Assembly: GCF_014636865.1 (NCBI RefSeq)
Contig: NZ_BMER01000002.1
Coordinates: 432,292 to 496,291 of the forward strand
DNA: 64,000 nucleotides
Source: Parapedobacter pyrenivorans
Lineage (GTDB): Bacteria > Bacteroidota > Bacteroidia > Sphingobacteriales > Sphingobacteriaceae
Reading direction: 5' to 3'
Position 1 is the first letter of the stretch. Each line of letters begins with the position of its first letter. Under the pieces are notes generated by a model that was not told the origin of the DNA, did not search any database, and saw nothing but the letters and a program-made list of their open reading frames with translations. The translations under genes were made by a program, and so were the position numbers. Below are positions 19,385 to 28,679 of the stretch, piece after piece.

Positions 19385-19463
19385 AGCGATAGAATTGTTT
19401 TAATTTCACAAACACTTGGAAAGACAGCGGAACAATTCTGGAAAACCGCAGGTAAATCAACAT

Positions 19464-20318
19464 CTATTCTTCGCGAGGGCCGATATACGTAAGCGTTTCC
19501 TCAAAAAGCCGTGCACCACCATTAGAAGTCCATCTCAATGTAAATGTCTTCGTTTCGGGATCATACTTACTTTCAGGGAACGTAGCTATCGGCAACAACG
19601 TCGTCATTTCGACTGTCACTAAGTTTGTCTCTGGGTCAACGACATAATCTACTTGATTTCCATAGTAGCCTAATAATCCAGGCGAGAGTCTGGATCTACG
19701 GGAGTTAATCGTAGACAGTTCGACTTCTACATCTTGATTCGGAATTAATGCCGTATTAGCGGATGTCTGATATCGATATACGCCATCGTAAGGATTTTTG
19801 ACAGGTAAGCTGAAGATAACCGTTCCAAAGTTCCCGCTCACAGTTCCAAATGAAGCGGAGGCAATGGAAATAGCCAGTGCATTATCTGAATCAGGATCGA
19901 ATTCCAACGGCTTGACCTTAATGGAAAACTGTGCCCTTTTCTCTCCCTTTTTGATCACGACAGAACCCGGCATTTCATAAACACTACTTGGCAGCTGGTC
20001 ATATCCACCGGTTGCAGCCGCGTCGGCAGCGGGGGATAATTGTATGGTAATGTCCTGAGGTGCTGTCTCTGCGCCCGAATAACTAACCGTAGCCGTAAAC
20101 ACTTCCTCTTCCACACGTTCCAGCGTCTTAGGGATGTAAACTATATATGGGTCTGTCGTCCCCGAGACCGGTGCGGTTTCGTTATAAAACTCTACAATAT
20201 TTGATATGTAACCAGGTGCGTTTGGACCGATTAACCCTTCGTCTTTCAAACAAGAGCTGAGAGCAGGCATGAAGAAAAGCAAGAGGGATACTTTATAAAT
20301 TCTTTTCATCTTTTTCAT
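19464..20318 (-). CDS. DUF1735-like surface lipoprotein of a Sus operon
   Basis: A 284-residue lipoprotein; the lipobox is PALSSC, followed by LKDEG. An N-terminal beta-sandwich of the DUF1735/BT_3987 type spans about 40-170 (TVSYSG, PQDITIQLSP, VVIKKGEKRAQFSIKV). A C-terminal ~100-residue beta-rich domain follows. Proteins of this kind sit third in SusC-SusD-X operons and act as extra glycan-binding lipoproteins at the cell surface. The start at 20318 is used because the longer frame overlaps the SusD gene. Confidence 0.75.
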   Translation of the reverse strand: MKKMKRIYKVSLLLFFMPALSSCLKDEGLIGPNAPGYISNIVEFYNETAPVSGTTDPYIVYIPKTLERVEEEVFTATVSYSGAETAPQDITIQLSPAADAAATGGYDQLPSSVYEMPGSVVIKKGEKRAQFSIKVKPLEFDPDSDNALAISIASASFGTVSGNFGTVIFSLPVKNPYDGVYRYQTSANTALIPNQDVEVELSTINSRRSRLSPGLLGYYGNQVDYVVDPETNLVTVEMTTLLPIATFPESKYDPETKTFTLRWTSNGGARLFEETLTYIGPREE

Positions 20319-20329
20319 TTTAGTTATTA

Positions 20330-21895
20330 CTATTTCGCCCAAAAAATCTTATCAGTGTTCGGATCGATGGTTTTTGCATTACCACCATTATAGTTAAATT
20401 CCGACTGCGGATATAAGATACGATTCGGCAACCTGTTTGGAGTGGACGCTTCTGAAGTTAATGACACAAAGGATGTAACTGCATTTCCGGCTGGCGCACT
20501 TAGTGTTGCTGGGTATCCTGTTCGACGAAAATCATTCCACGACTCGTGACTCAAAATCATATTCTGGGCTATGTATTTTTGCGTAATGATTGCTTCCGCT
20601 TTCTTTTCATCCGTGTCTGCCAAAGCGAAGTTTACCAAATAAGACCCAGCGTTGGCCGCTATATAATCAGCTACATCGGTTGCGGGATCCGCCCCCTCAG
20701 CCAACGCCCCTGCTATATCCTTATACAAATACCTGTAAGACGCTTCTATACCATTTTCGAAATTCGCTTTAGCGTCACCTGACACCAAACCTTTTACATT
20801 GGCCTCGGCTAACATCAGGTACGCTTCGGCTGCCAGCATTAACACTTGCCCCGCATCGGGGCCTTTAAAAATCCCGATTTCCGTGTAACTGGTTGCAGAT
20901 GTCCCCTGCATCCAAACCGTTGGATTTGTCCCTCTTCCTGCATCCGAACCCTGATAACCCAATTGATTTGTCGCTACGCTCGGCCAGGTACGATATACCA
21001 AATCTCCTCTTACCGGATCATCAAGCTTTTTACCATCATAAAAACCTAAAACATAAGGTGTTGGCGCAAATTGACTACCGAAGCCTCGAGCGGAATTCGC
21101 TGCGCTATATACCCATCCATCCCACATCCGATTCTGCTTGCCTTCAACTTTGGCGTATCCAGGATTTACGATTGCATCATCGGTCAGGAATCCAATTCCT
21201 TCATCAAAATCCTCATTTGAAAACTGTACTTTACCATTCGCACGAAGCATCAACTTCAGTTTCAACGTTTGTGCAAACTGAAGCCATTTATCCATATCGC
21301 CATTAAAAAGCGGGTCTTGCTGCGTGGCCACTTCTGCGACAACATCATGATCAGCTTCCAAGATGGCACTGATCGCCTGATCAACAAGGTCAGTAATACT
21401 CTTGTACACATCTATTCCATTGTCATAGGGAACAGATAATTGTGTATTCCCTTGAAATGCTTGACTATATGGCACATCGTTGTATGCATCTACCAAAAGC
21501 TGAAAATTATACGCCTTCATAATCTTAGCAATGGCGTTGAAATAGGTGTCTTCCACTACGTCCGCAGATTGGTTGATCACATACTCATAGTCCATCAAAT
21601 TATTATACGTATCGTCCCACATCAACCTAAAATCACCCGTAGTAAAGTTGTATGTGATTATTGAACCCCACCCGCTAACACCGCCACCATTCGCATAGTA
21701 ACCCATTAATTGCCCTCCGTGATCGACAAACCTTCTCATATTATTGGCCGTAGTTGTTATCGCCTGAGGTAAAATCAATTGAGGTGTCGATCCTAGTGGA
21801 TCGTTAGGGTTATCATTGATATCTAAAAACTTATTGCAGGAAGTTACGGATATCAAAATCGCACCTATCAAAAAAGAACTATATATTTTTTTCAT
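20330..21895 (-). CDS. SusD/RagB-like nutrient-binding outer membrane lipoprotein
   Basis: A 521-residue lipoprotein with lipobox SVTSC at the N-terminus, followed by NKFLDINDNPNDP, the classic opening of SusD-like family 2. The TPR-like helical scaffold and the C-terminal SHESWNDFRRTGYP motif are present. It caps the SusC channel encoded 11 bp upstream and binds the substrate before import. No glycan-degrading enzyme is linked, so the ligand is unknown. Base composition is clearly more AT-rich than in the neighbouring housekeeping genes. Confidence 0.9.
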   Translation of the reverse strand: MKKIYSSFLIGAILISVTSCNKFLDINDNPNDPLGSTPQLILPQAITTTANNMRRFVDHGGQLMGYYANGGGVSGWGSIITYNFTTGDFRLMWDDTYNNLMDYEYVINQSADVVEDTYFNAIAKIMKAYNFQLLVDAYNDVPYSQAFQGNTQLSVPYDNGIDVYKSITDLVDQAISAILEADHDVVAEVATQQDPLFNGDMDKWLQFAQTLKLKLMLRANGKVQFSNEDFDEGIGFLTDDAIVNPGYAKVEGKQNRMWDGWVYSAANSARGFGSQFAPTPYVLGFYDGKKLDDPVRGDLVYRTWPSVATNQLGYQGSDAGRGTNPTVWMQGTSATSYTEIGIFKGPDAGQVLMLAAEAYLMLAEANVKGLVSGDAKANFENGIEASYRYLYKDIAGALAEGADPATDVADYIAANAGSYLVNFALADTDEKKAEAIITQKYIAQNMILSHESWNDFRRTGYPATLSAPAGNAVTSFVSLTSEASTPNRLPNRILYPQSEFNYNGGNAKTIDPNTDKIFWAK

Positions 21896-21906
21896 GATAA
21901 AATCGC

Positions 21907-24900
21907 TTAGAAGGTTACCGAAAGGGTTAAACCGAAATACCTCGATGGTGGCGTCTGTCCTAAGTTTGCCAAACCAATTGCATTTCCATTGTTCAAACCG
22001 TCGCCATCACTATATTCAGGATCTGTATAGATATTCGTTTTAGGGGTAAGTATAAACAGATTACGTCCTTGCAAGCTAATCCGCGCCGCTTGTATGAATC
22101 CTGAAGACAGAAGCATTTTTTGCGGCAAATCATAACCTAAGGATAGTTCTCTCAATTTCCAGAATGCACCCGATACCACGTAGTTTTCATCAATTCCGGT
22201 CCGAGTAGAAGCTAGCGACCAGTATGCAGGTCCGCCATCGCGTACTGTGATATTCGTATTTGCCACGTACTCTTCCGTAACCGGATCCAAATACGACGAA
22301 TTTGGAATTACAAACCTATCGCGATCATACCACGTGGTAGCAATTGAAGATCCTGAAAAATCGATTGTCGTACCCGCAAAATAATAATCATATCCGCCGC
22401 GGTATTCCGCTACGCCACTGAGCCATAAATTCTTCCAACGGACTGAAAGATCGACACCCAGAATGTGCTTTGGCGAGGCATTACCCAATATGAATGTATT
22501 CTGCGTTGGACTAGGATAGCCGGTATAGCGATCTACAATTATACGCCCCTGTGGATCCCGTTGATGGGTCGTTCCTTTAATCACAGGGAATGATTCACCT
22601 TTAACGGCATACGATCCCCGGGTTCCCCCATATGTACCCAAAGCCAATTCATCAGTATCTCCGGAAACTTCCAACACCTTGTTCTCTGCGAATGTATAGT
22701 TTCCTCCGATAGATACGTTCCAATTATCGTCTCGGTATGGCACTAAACGTAAGCTGGTTTCAATTCCCTTGCTGCTCGTCTTAGCAGCATTAACCAAATA
22801 GGTGAGGAAACCTGTTGCGCGCGAAACTCCGGAAGAAACCGTTTGATCCTGTGTACGCGAATTGTACCAAGTAAGTGTCGTTTGAATCCTATTTTTCAAC
22901 CAATTAGCTTCGAACCCGACTTCATATCCTGTGGTGATTTCAGGCTTTAGACTTGCTGATATCGTTTGATCACCTAGGGTATGACCGCCGTTCCCACTAT
23001 AAGGATAACCACCCCCCTGTTCGAAAATAGGGTCCAACGCATATGCTCCAAAATTAGCCCGTGAACCTAAATTGACTAGCCCGACCCGGGACCAAGCAGC
23101 GCGTAGTTTCAAAAAATCCAATACCGGACTTCCTTGCAATGCCGTAATGGCTTCAGACGGAATAAAGGATAGATTTACCGAAGGGTAGAAAAATGAGCGG
23201 TTCTCCGGAGATAAAGTTGACACCCAGTCATTTCGTCCAGTTACCTGCAGAAATAGGTAATTTTTGTAGTCAAAATTCACATCACCCCAAACGGCAACCT
23301 GCCGCGCTCCATACCGCTTTCCTTCGGTCTCTGGTGTATTCGTACTATTACCCAAGTTAAACACCCCTGGAACTACCAGTCCCAACACACTACCTTCATC
23401 ATAATGGCGTTCATCATGCCTGAGACTCGTAGCCACGGTTGCCCGCAGACCTAAGTCAGGGTGAAGTTGCCTATTCAGCCCAACCAAAAAATCGCTATTA
23501 ATCCGTATTGTCCCCAAGTTGTAATCGGTTACGGAACCAGCAATATCGCTATGCTTATAGGTTGTTGAAGAGGATTGTGCCTTGGTATAAGGGGAGTATC
23601 TGAAGATATTCTGGAAATCTTTCTGAAATAGATTTCTCGTCGATAGCCCAGCGCGGTAGGTAAAATCCAGCCAATCAAGTGGCTCATACTTCAGTTCTAA
23701 GTTCCCGACGACATACTGATTCTTGGCATCTCGACGGTTATTTTCCGCGGTAAAATAAGGATTGTTGTAGTACGCATTGTAGTACGCATTGGGATTAGCC
23801 CAAGGATCATTTTTCCAATCCTTATAGCGAGTTACCGGAATCTGCGCTGGCGTTTGTAGCAATTGGTCGTACAGTGCGGCCGTAGACGTGGTAACGTCGT
23901 AATTATTCTGGGTATAACTTACGTTTAAGTTCGCGGAAAGTTTTTTTGCCATCTCGCGAGTAAGGTTCACCCTTGCAGTCGCTCTGTTAAATAAATCGCC
24001 AGGCGTAGTTCCCGTTACATCAGCATATTGGCCTGAAAGGTACATCGTTGTTTTGTCGGATCCAGTCGATAACGAGAAATCCGTTTGATTGGTAATCCCA
24101 TTCTCCCAAAACTTCTTTTTCTCCTCCGTTGCCGAATAAGGTACTTTCTGCAGCTCTGTTATTTCCGGATTCGGGAGTACTTGTCCTATCTCGCGTAACA
24201 CCCCGTCGAACCGGGGTCCGTATTGCTGGTTTTCATAGGGCGTATAAATCTGAACGTCATTGTCGGCTCCACTGCCAAACTCGTATTGAAGCTCAGGATA
24301 AAAGGCAACCCGCTCCATCATCGTTGTGTGCGAGACCGTTACACTCGTTTGATCTTTCTTTCCTTTTTTCGTCGTAACAATCAGTGCCCCGTTAGAGGCA
24401 TCAGAACCGTATAATGCAGCAGCACTGGCACCGTTCAGCACGTTGATATTTTCGATATCTTGCGGATTCAGGTTAGATAAAACCTCATTGGGTACGATCA
24501 CGTTATCTAACACGATCAATGCCTCATTATTGCCAGTGAGCGAACGCATTCCACGAAGAACCAATCGATAATTCGGATTAACACCTCCACCTACCGCATT
24601 GATGCGCAAGCCAGGGACCTTCCCCTGCAAGCCACTTGCAATATTGGTAGGCCGCGCAGCAACGATATTTTCCGACCTCAATTCTGTAGAAGCATAACCT
24701 ACCGTCTTTTTTTGCACCGCGATACCGCCAGCCGACACGACTACCTCGTCCAAAACGGAAGTAGCCTCCAACAACGTTGCGGAGATTAATGTCCTACCGT
24801 TGATGTCAACAGTTTGCAATTCATAACCTACAGAGCGGAATTCCAATTGACGCACATTGTCAGGTACAACAAACGTGTAGTTGCCGTTTTCGTCTGTTTG

Positions 24901-25056
24901 GGTGGCAACGCCGGTCCCTACAACAATCACTGACACCCCGGCGATAGGACTTCCATCGCCCGCCGTAACTTTACCGCTGATTCTCCTGTCTTGGGCATAT
25001 ACTGATCCGATCAGTAGCATCCCCAGCATGAAAAAACCAAGTAATTTTTGTTTCAT
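21907..25056 (-). CDS. SusC/RagA family TonB-linked outer membrane protein
   Basis: A 1049-residue TonB-dependent transporter. The signal peptide ends at SVYAQ. A carboxypeptidase-D-like regulatory domain (about 24-105, SGKVTAGDGSPIAGVSV) is followed by the plug (about 110-230, with GLQGKVPGLRI and the SusC box LNGASAAALYGSDASNG). A 22-strand barrel ends in FGLTLSVTF with the terminal Phe used in outer-membrane insertion. It is the first gene of a three-gene operon and, like its SusD partner, is AT-rich relative to the window. Confidence 0.93.
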   Translation of the reverse strand: MKQKLLGFFMLGMLLIGSVYAQDRRISGKVTAGDGSPIAGVSVIVVGTGVATQTDENGNYTFVVPDNVRQLEFRSVGYELQTVDINGRTLISATLLEATSVLDEVVVSAGGIAVQKKTVGYASTELRSENIVAARPTNIASGLQGKVPGLRINAVGGGVNPNYRLVLRGMRSLTGNNEALIVLDNVIVPNEVLSNLNPQDIENINVLNGASAAALYGSDASNGALIVTTKKGKKDQTSVTVSHTTMMERVAFYPELQYEFGSGADNDVQIYTPYENQQYGPRFDGVLREIGQVLPNPEITELQKVPYSATEEKKKFWENGITNQTDFSLSTGSDKTTMYLSGQYADVTGTTPGDLFNRATARVNLTREMAKKLSANLNVSYTQNNYDVTTSTAALYDQLLQTPAQIPVTRYKDWKNDPWANPNAYYNAYYNNPYFTAENNRRDAKNQYVVGNLELKYEPLDWLDFTYRAGLSTRNLFQKDFQNIFRYSPYTKAQSSSTTYKHSDIAGSVTDYNLGTIRINSDFLVGLNRQLHPDLGLRATVATSLRHDERHYDEGSVLGLVVPGVFNLGNSTNTPETEGKRYGARQVAVWGDVNFDYKNYLFLQVTGRNDWVSTLSPENRSFFYPSVNLSFIPSEAITALQGSPVLDFLKLRAAWSRVGLVNLGSRANFGAYALDPIFEQGGGYPYSGNGGHTLGDQTISASLKPEITTGYEVGFEANWLKNRIQTTLTWYNSRTQDQTVSSGVSRATGFLTYLVNAAKTSSKGIETSLRLVPYRDDNWNVSIGGNYTFAENKVLEVSGDTDELALGTYGGTRGSYAVKGESFPVIKGTTHQRDPQGRIIVDRYTGYPSPTQNTFILGNASPKHILGVDLSVRWKNLWLSGVAEYRGGYDYYFAGTTIDFSGSSIATTWYDRDRFVIPNSSYLDPVTEEYVANTNITVRDGGPAYWSLASTRTGIDENYVVSGAFWKLRELSLGYDLPQKMLLSSGFIQAARISLQGRNLFILTPKTNIYTDPEYSDGDGLNNGNAIGLANLGQTPPSRYFGLTLSVTF

Positions 25057-25338
25057 GTGTTTTGAATTTTGTTAGTTAATTAATTGACTATCTACCGGTT
25101 ACACCGGATTTCTTTATTTTCTTGACGCGCACCTATCCACTGTACCGGCCATGTACATCTTCAAGAGATGAGCCCAATACGCAACATACCTCCATGTGAA
25201 TGCTTATAGACATCCAAATCAATCGCTTCGTAAAAATCTTATGAGTTCGGTTGGTTATCCGAAATCATGATCATGGAATAGTTTGTCTAATTAGTAAGTG
25301 TGACTAATGTGTGTTTGTTAAAAATGTGTTTGCTTTCG

Positions 25339-25444
25339 TCAAATAAATGTGCTCAAATTAAGCTATTCAAATGTGTGCGTGCACGAATAATTGCTAGTTC
25401 TGATCTGCATATCAAATGGATTTGACAATAACAGATAGTCAAAT
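25339..25444. promoter_or_regulatory. Cluster of TCAAAT motifs in the SusC/XRE intergenic region
   Basis: Direct TCAAAT hexamers start at 25339, 25353, 25367, 25412 and 25439. The first three are exactly 14 bp apart. The copy at 25412 is part of a perfect palindrome TCAAAT-GG-ATTTGA (25412-25425). The last one contains, on the minus strand, a -7-like TACATTTG (25440-25447). The whole 495-bp gap (25057-25551) is AT-rich and has no gene. Confidence 0.4.
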
Positions 25445-25551
25445 GTAAAATTTAAATTTACAAAAAGCAAATTATGTTAAAATAAATTTAATATGCAACA
25501 TTTCCCGGTCCCACAACGTCCTATAATCAGCGTTTCGCGTGTAAAGTAATT

Positions 25552-25929
25552 ATGAAAACAAAGACGTTGGGGGAGATCATCAAGGCAACCATGAAGGAAA
25601 AAGGGATAAATAGTTCCGTGGTCGCTCGAAAAATGAATTTATCGAGGCAAGCGATCAGCCAAATCGGATTACGCAAGAAGTTCGACCTGGATTTCTTGCA
25701 GCGCCTGAAGGAAGCTTCGGGATTGGATTTTACTGCTATCGCTTACGAAAAAATTACCGACAGTACCAGTGCCATTGACGCCCAACACACCCATCCTCCT
25801 GCTTTGACACAAGGAATAACGATTAACATCACAGTTACCACGAAGAATAAAGAAAAGCTGGAAAACCTAGCCGCTTTCATCGACGAGGTCGAAGAGGCGG
25901 GCAAGCGCTTCGGATTTGAATTGACCTAA
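25552..25929 (+). CDS. Small XRE-type helix-turn-helix protein
   Basis: A 125-residue protein with an N-terminal Cro/CI-like helix-turn-helix (about 8-60; VVARKMNLSRQAISQIG as the recognition region). A C-terminal ~45-residue segment with a beta strand (ITINITVTTK) and a helix (KEKLENLAAFIDEVEEAG) may dimerise. It starts 495 bp from the divergent SusC operon and could regulate it. Its stop overlaps the stop of convergent serS by 4 bp. Confidence 0.72.
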   Translation: MKTKTLGEIIKATMKEKGINSSVVARKMNLSRQAISQIGLRKKFDLDFLQRLKEASGLDFTAIAYEKITDSTSAIDAQHTHPPALTQGITINITVTTKNKEKLENLAAFIDEVEEAGKRFGFELT

Positions 25930-27197
25930 TCCACCCATTCGAACCCCGTATAGGGCACCAATACTTCAGGAACTTTGATTCCCCTGTCGGATTGGTTGTT
26001 TTCCAGGATAGCTGCCAATATACGCGGCAAGGCCAATGCACTGCCATTGAGCGTATGTGCTAATTGCGTCTTGCCTCCCTCATTTTTATAACGGACCTTC
26101 AGCCGGTTGGTTTGATACGTTTCGAAATTGGATACGGAGGAAACTTCCAACCACCGCACTTGGGCCGCGCTCCACACCTCCATATCATACGTAAGTGCAG
26201 ATGTGAACCCCATATCACCGCCGCAGAGACGCAACACCCGGTAAGGCAAATTTAACGCCTGGAGCAACGACTGCACATAGGTGCTCATGGTTTCGAGCAC
26301 ATCGTAGGACTTATCGGGATGTACGATTTGCACGACCTCTACTTTGTCAAACTGATGTAAGCGGTTCAATCCGCGCACATGGGCACCGTAAGATCCGGCC
26401 TCCCTGCGAAAGCAAGGGGTATAAGCGGTAAGCTTGATTGGGAAATCCGTTTCCTTGACGATGGTATCGCGATACAGGTTGGTTACGGGAACTTCTGCCG
26501 TGGGGATGAGGTAAAGGTCGTCAATGCCCACATGGTACATCTGTCCTTCCTTGTCGGGCAGTTGCCCCGTACCAAACCCCGACGCCTCATTGATCAATAT
26601 GGGCGGCTGGACTTCCTTGTATCCTGCCTTTTCTGCTTGGTCTAGAAAAAAATTGATCATGGCGCGCTGTAAGCGAGCGCCTTTCCCTTTATAAACGGGA
26701 AAACCTGAACCAGCGACCTTGGTACCCAGTTCAAAATCGATGATGTCATACTTTGCAGCGAGTTCCCAATGCGGCAGCGCTTCCGCCGGCAATGCCGGCC
26801 GATGTCCGTATTCCAATACCACTTCATTGTCATCGGCCCCAAAACCTTTGGGTACCGAAACATGGGGAAGGTTGGGCACGCGCACTAACTTATCATGCAA
26901 TTCCTTTTCGATGGCAACCAAATCGTCCGCCAATTGCTTCTGTTGCTCCTTATATCCGCCCGATCGCAATTTAACAGCTTCTGCTTCAGCCTTTTTACCG
27001 GCGCGCATCAATTCGCCGATTTGCCGCGCAGCAGCATTGGCTTCCGCTGCAAGTGTTTCCGACTCGATCTGGAGTTGTCTACGCCGTTCGTCGAGCGCAA
27101 TCAATTCATCAACCAATTCCACCGCATCGAAATTCCGCACTGCCAACCGTTCGACTACCCGATCCCGGTTTTCACGGATATAATTAACTTGCAACAT
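25926..27197 (-). CDS. serS: Serine--tRNA ligase
   Basis: A 423-residue class II synthetase. The N-terminal long helical arm (about 1-110) binds the tRNA-Ser variable arm. The catalytic core has motif 2 (FRREAGSYGAHVRGLNRLHQF) and motif 3 (LNGSALALPRILAAILE) and ends with IKVPEVLVPYTGFEWV. Length is normal. It converges with the XRE gene. Confidence 0.97.
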   Translation of the reverse strand: MLQVNYIRENRDRVVERLAVRNFDAVELVDELIALDERRRQLQIESETLAAEANAAARQIGELMRAGKKAEAEAVKLRSGGYKEQQKQLADDLVAIEKELHDKLVRVPNLPHVSVPKGFGADDNEVVLEYGHRPALPAEALPHWELAAKYDIIDFELGTKVAGSGFPVYKGKGARLQRAMINFFLDQAEKAGYKEVQPPILINEASGFGTGQLPDKEGQMYHVGIDDLYLIPTAEVPVTNLYRDTIVKETDFPIKLTAYTPCFRREAGSYGAHVRGLNRLHQFDKVEVVQIVHPDKSYDVLETMSTYVQSLLQALNLPYRVLRLCGGDMGFTSALTYDMEVWSAAQVRWLEVSSVSNFETYQTNRLKVRYKNEGGKTQLAHTLNGSALALPRILAAILENNQSDRGIKVPEVLVPYTGFEWVD

Positions 27198-27320
27198 ATT
27201 TTCTTCTGTTTAATCTGTTCGCTATCAACGATGATGCTGTCATGATGTAATCATTCTTATGATGTTATTTTTGAAAATCATGACGGTTTCGCTTATTTTG
27301 TGCCGACAAAGATAAAAAAA

Positions 27321-27986
27321 ATGCTATACCTCGTCCCTACCCCTATCGGTAATTTGGAAGACATCACGCTGCGAGCTATCCGCATCCTGAAAGAGGCGGA
27401 TATTATCCTTGCGGAAGATACGCGCACAAGCGCTCCCTTGCTTAAGCATTTTGGTATCGACAAGAAAGCGTATGCCCATCACCAACACAACGAACATAAA
27501 GCCGTGGCAGAAATCATACGCTTTCTTAAGGAAGGCCAAACCGTTGCCTTGATTTCCGATGCCGGCACACCGGCGATATCCGATCCGGGTTTTCTTCTGG
27601 CCCGCGAGGCCATTAAAAACGGACTTGATGTGCAGTGTCTACCGGGCGCCACGGCCTTCGTACCTGCGCTGGTTGCTTCTGGCCTACCTTGCGACCGTTT
27701 TTGTTTCGAGGGATTTCTGCCCGTAAAAAAAGGTCGGCAGACCCGGCTGAAAGCACTCGCCGATGAACCCCGTACGCTCATATGCTATGAGTCGCCGCAC
27801 CGCCTGCTGAAAACATTGCAGGAATTTATGGATACATTCGGAGCAGACAGACAGGCTGCGGTATCGCGCGAGATCAGCAAAGTCTTTGAAGAAACCGTCC
27901 GCGGCACATTGGCTGAGCTGAAGACTCATTTTGAAACACATACCCTAAAAGGGGAGTTTGTGATTTGTGTGCAGGGTCTTTTTTGA
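27321..27986 (+). CDS. rsmI: 16S rRNA (cytidine(1402)-2'-O)-methyltransferase
   Basis: A 221-residue tetrapyrrole-methylase-fold enzyme that 2'-O-methylates C1402 of 16S rRNA. LYLVPTPIGNLEDIT at the N-terminus, AEDTRTS and ISDAGTPAISDPG are diagnostic. The ATG at 27321 is preferred over the in-frame GTG at 27300 because it matches the family start. It is divergent from serS, with 123 bp between. Confidence 0.94.
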   Translation: MLYLVPTPIGNLEDITLRAIRILKEADIILAEDTRTSAPLLKHFGIDKKAYAHHQHNEHKAVAEIIRFLKEGQTVALISDAGTPAISDPGFLLAREAIKNGLDVQCLPGATAFVPALVASGLPCDRFCFEGFLPVKKGRQTRLKALADEPRTLICYESPHRLLKTLQEFMDTFGADRQAAVSREISKVFEETVRGTLAELKTHFETHTLKGEFVICVQGLF

Positions 27987-28047
27987 CTACAGGCTTTTAC
28001 GGGTTACCTCTCCGGTCTCCTTGGATTTCAAGATTACCCGAAAATTG

Positions 28048-28070
28048 TGACGGTTAAGATCACACCGTCA
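28048..28070. promoter_or_regulatory. Dyad upstream of the PH-domain gene
   Basis: Perfect 7-bp inverted repeat TGACGGT/ACCGTCA with a 9-nt spacer, 30 bp upstream of the PH-domain gene. A -7-like TAACTTAG lies at 28083-28090. There is no T run after it, so an operator is more likely than a terminator for rsmI. Confidence 0.35.
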
Positions 28071-28100
28071 ATAAATCTTTGCTAACTTAGCGAGCAAAAA

Positions 28101-28679
28101 ATGCAGCCATTGGGCGACATGATGAACATTGATCGATACATCAACGACGGACAGGACCCCAAGGTGGTAGAGAAATTATTGTTGAAGCTACAGGACATGC
28201 TGGCTACGGGAGAACAGGTACTTTACGTGGCTGTACAGAAGATGCCCGCAATGACATTGTTTCCCGACAGTATCGCAATGACCGACAAGCGTGTTTTCTT
28301 CTGCCGATCAACTAAACTGGGGTTTGCCACCGATTTTAGTATGTTCTCCTGGAGCGATGTGTTGGACATTTCGTTTAAGGAAGGAATTTTAGGGGCTAAA
28401 TGGTTCTTGACATCGAAGGAAGGGGACTCGCTAGAAATGAAACACATTCCAAAGAGCCAGGCGCGCAAACTCTACCAATGGGGTAATGAAGCGCTTGAAA
28501 AGCGGCAGGTATCGGAAACCGGAGGAATGGAAGGACCCCACCTGAAAATAGCATCAGTGGCCGAGCCCGATGATCCCCTCTCCGGCAAACTCAAAAAGCT
28601 TAAATTGCTGTTTGAGCAGCAGCTCATCACGCAGGAAGAATACGAAAACAAGAAAAGCGAACTCTTATCCCAACTGTGA
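28101..28679 (+). CDS. PH-domain protein with C-terminal SHOCT motif
   Basis: A 192-residue cytosolic protein. Residues about 15-130 resemble a bacterial pleckstrin-homology-like beta barrel (DSIAMTDKRVFFCRS, then WSDVLDISFKEG). The last ~35 residues are a SHOCT module (KLKKLKLLFEQQLITQEEYENKK), a short helical oligomerisation motif. Function unknown. ATGs at 28119 and 28122 are alternative starts. Its stop overlaps the GTG start of lnt. Confidence 0.75.
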   Translation: MQPLGDMMNIDRYINDGQDPKVVEKLLLKLQDMLATGEQVLYVAVQKMPAMTLFPDSIAMTDKRVFFCRSTKLGFATDFSMFSWSDVLDISFKEGILGAKWFLTSKEGDSLEMKHIPKSQARKLYQWGNEALEKRQVSETGGMEGPHLKIASVAEPDDPLSGKLKKLKLLFEQQLITQEEYENKKSELLSQL

